A stretch of 64,000 nt of DNA, taken from positions 1 through 64,000 of the forward strand of contig JAFUFS010000013.1 in assembly GCA_017469745.1 (NCBI GenBank), given 5' to 3'. How positions within the stretch are numbered: the first letter of the stretch is position 1; every line of letters starts with the position of its first letter. Positions 60,097-64,000 of this stretch are shown in pieces. Below the pieces are notes generated by a model. That model did not search any database. It worked only from the letters and a program-made list of their open reading frames with translations, and was not told the origin of the DNA. A program made the translations under genes and the position numbers. The stretch comes from Bacteroidales bacterium (lineage in GTDB: Bacteria; Bacteroidota; Bacteroidia; Bacteroidales; UBA932).

Positions 60097-64000
<3,904 letters not shown>

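Overview
The window is a dense stretch of a Bacteroidales (Bacteroidota) chromosome. The main evidence is the first ~46 bases, which are the reverse complement of a 16S rRNA 5' end with the Bacteroidota-type start. Supporting evidence is the set of promoters matching the Bacteroidota pattern (TTTG, 19-20 bases, TAnnTTTG) and several families typical of the phylum: a NigD-like lipoprotein, HU-CCDC81 domains, a DUF6515-type protein, a NamZ/DUF1343 protein and an ECF sigma / anti-sigma-barrel pair. Genus cannot be read from this; a gut or rumen lineage is a guess. No phage, transposase, plasmid or CRISPR signals were seen.

Layout. 1-250: 5' end, leader and promoter of an rRNA operon (minus). 252-7071: GT2 glycosyltransferase (minus), then a plus operon of tricorn-like protease, polyprenol-phosphate glycosyltransferase and dihydroorotase. 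6974-12682 (minus): EamA permease, then barrel protein, ClC channel and Tex. 12753-14428: degenerate hydrolase and Gfo/Idh oxidoreductase. 14420-14983: flavin reductase, followed by a ~360-base intergenic stretch with a large palindromic repeat. 15348-19961 (minus): etfB-etfA-acyl-CoA dehydrogenase and a two-domain hydrolase fusion. 20060-25632: phosphatase, then a glycerol-phosphate salvage run (GlpT-like, GpsA-like, GlpQ-like), a PNPOx-fold protein, an esterase and an exonuclease. 25624-26823: Y-family polymerase. 26904-38042: sugar kinase, exported dipeptide epimerase, degenerate transglutaminase and membrane protein, then a compact histidine-degradation operon (ftcD-hutU-hutH-hutI). 38035-40739 (minus): NigD-like lipoprotein, ECF sigma factor, anti-sigma/barrel protein. 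40836-42281: NhaC antiporter.

42290-54117 (minus) is the most striking part: ten closely packed or overlapping genes that look like one cell-wall salvage operon. In order they are an HU-CCDC81 membrane protein, an AspT/YidE-type transporter, a NUDIX hydrolase, a HIT-like/SpoIID fusion, an AmpG-like permease, NamZ, a Ser/Arg-repeat protein, an AmgK-RapZ(C-terminal) fusion kinase, a MurU-like uridylyltransferase and MscL. NamZ would free MurNAc in the periplasm, the permease would import it, and the kinase and MurU would return it to UDP-MurNAc. Its promoter is back to back with that of a tRNA-Asn gene (54240-54313).

54395-64000: a Ser-type sulfatase, a small secreted protein, an exported oxidoreductase with a TIM-barrel lipoprotein, an operon of metallophosphoesterase, serine hydrolase and CE1-like esterase, and a GH3 glycosidase cut by the right edge. 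These suggest polysaccharide or glycoside use.
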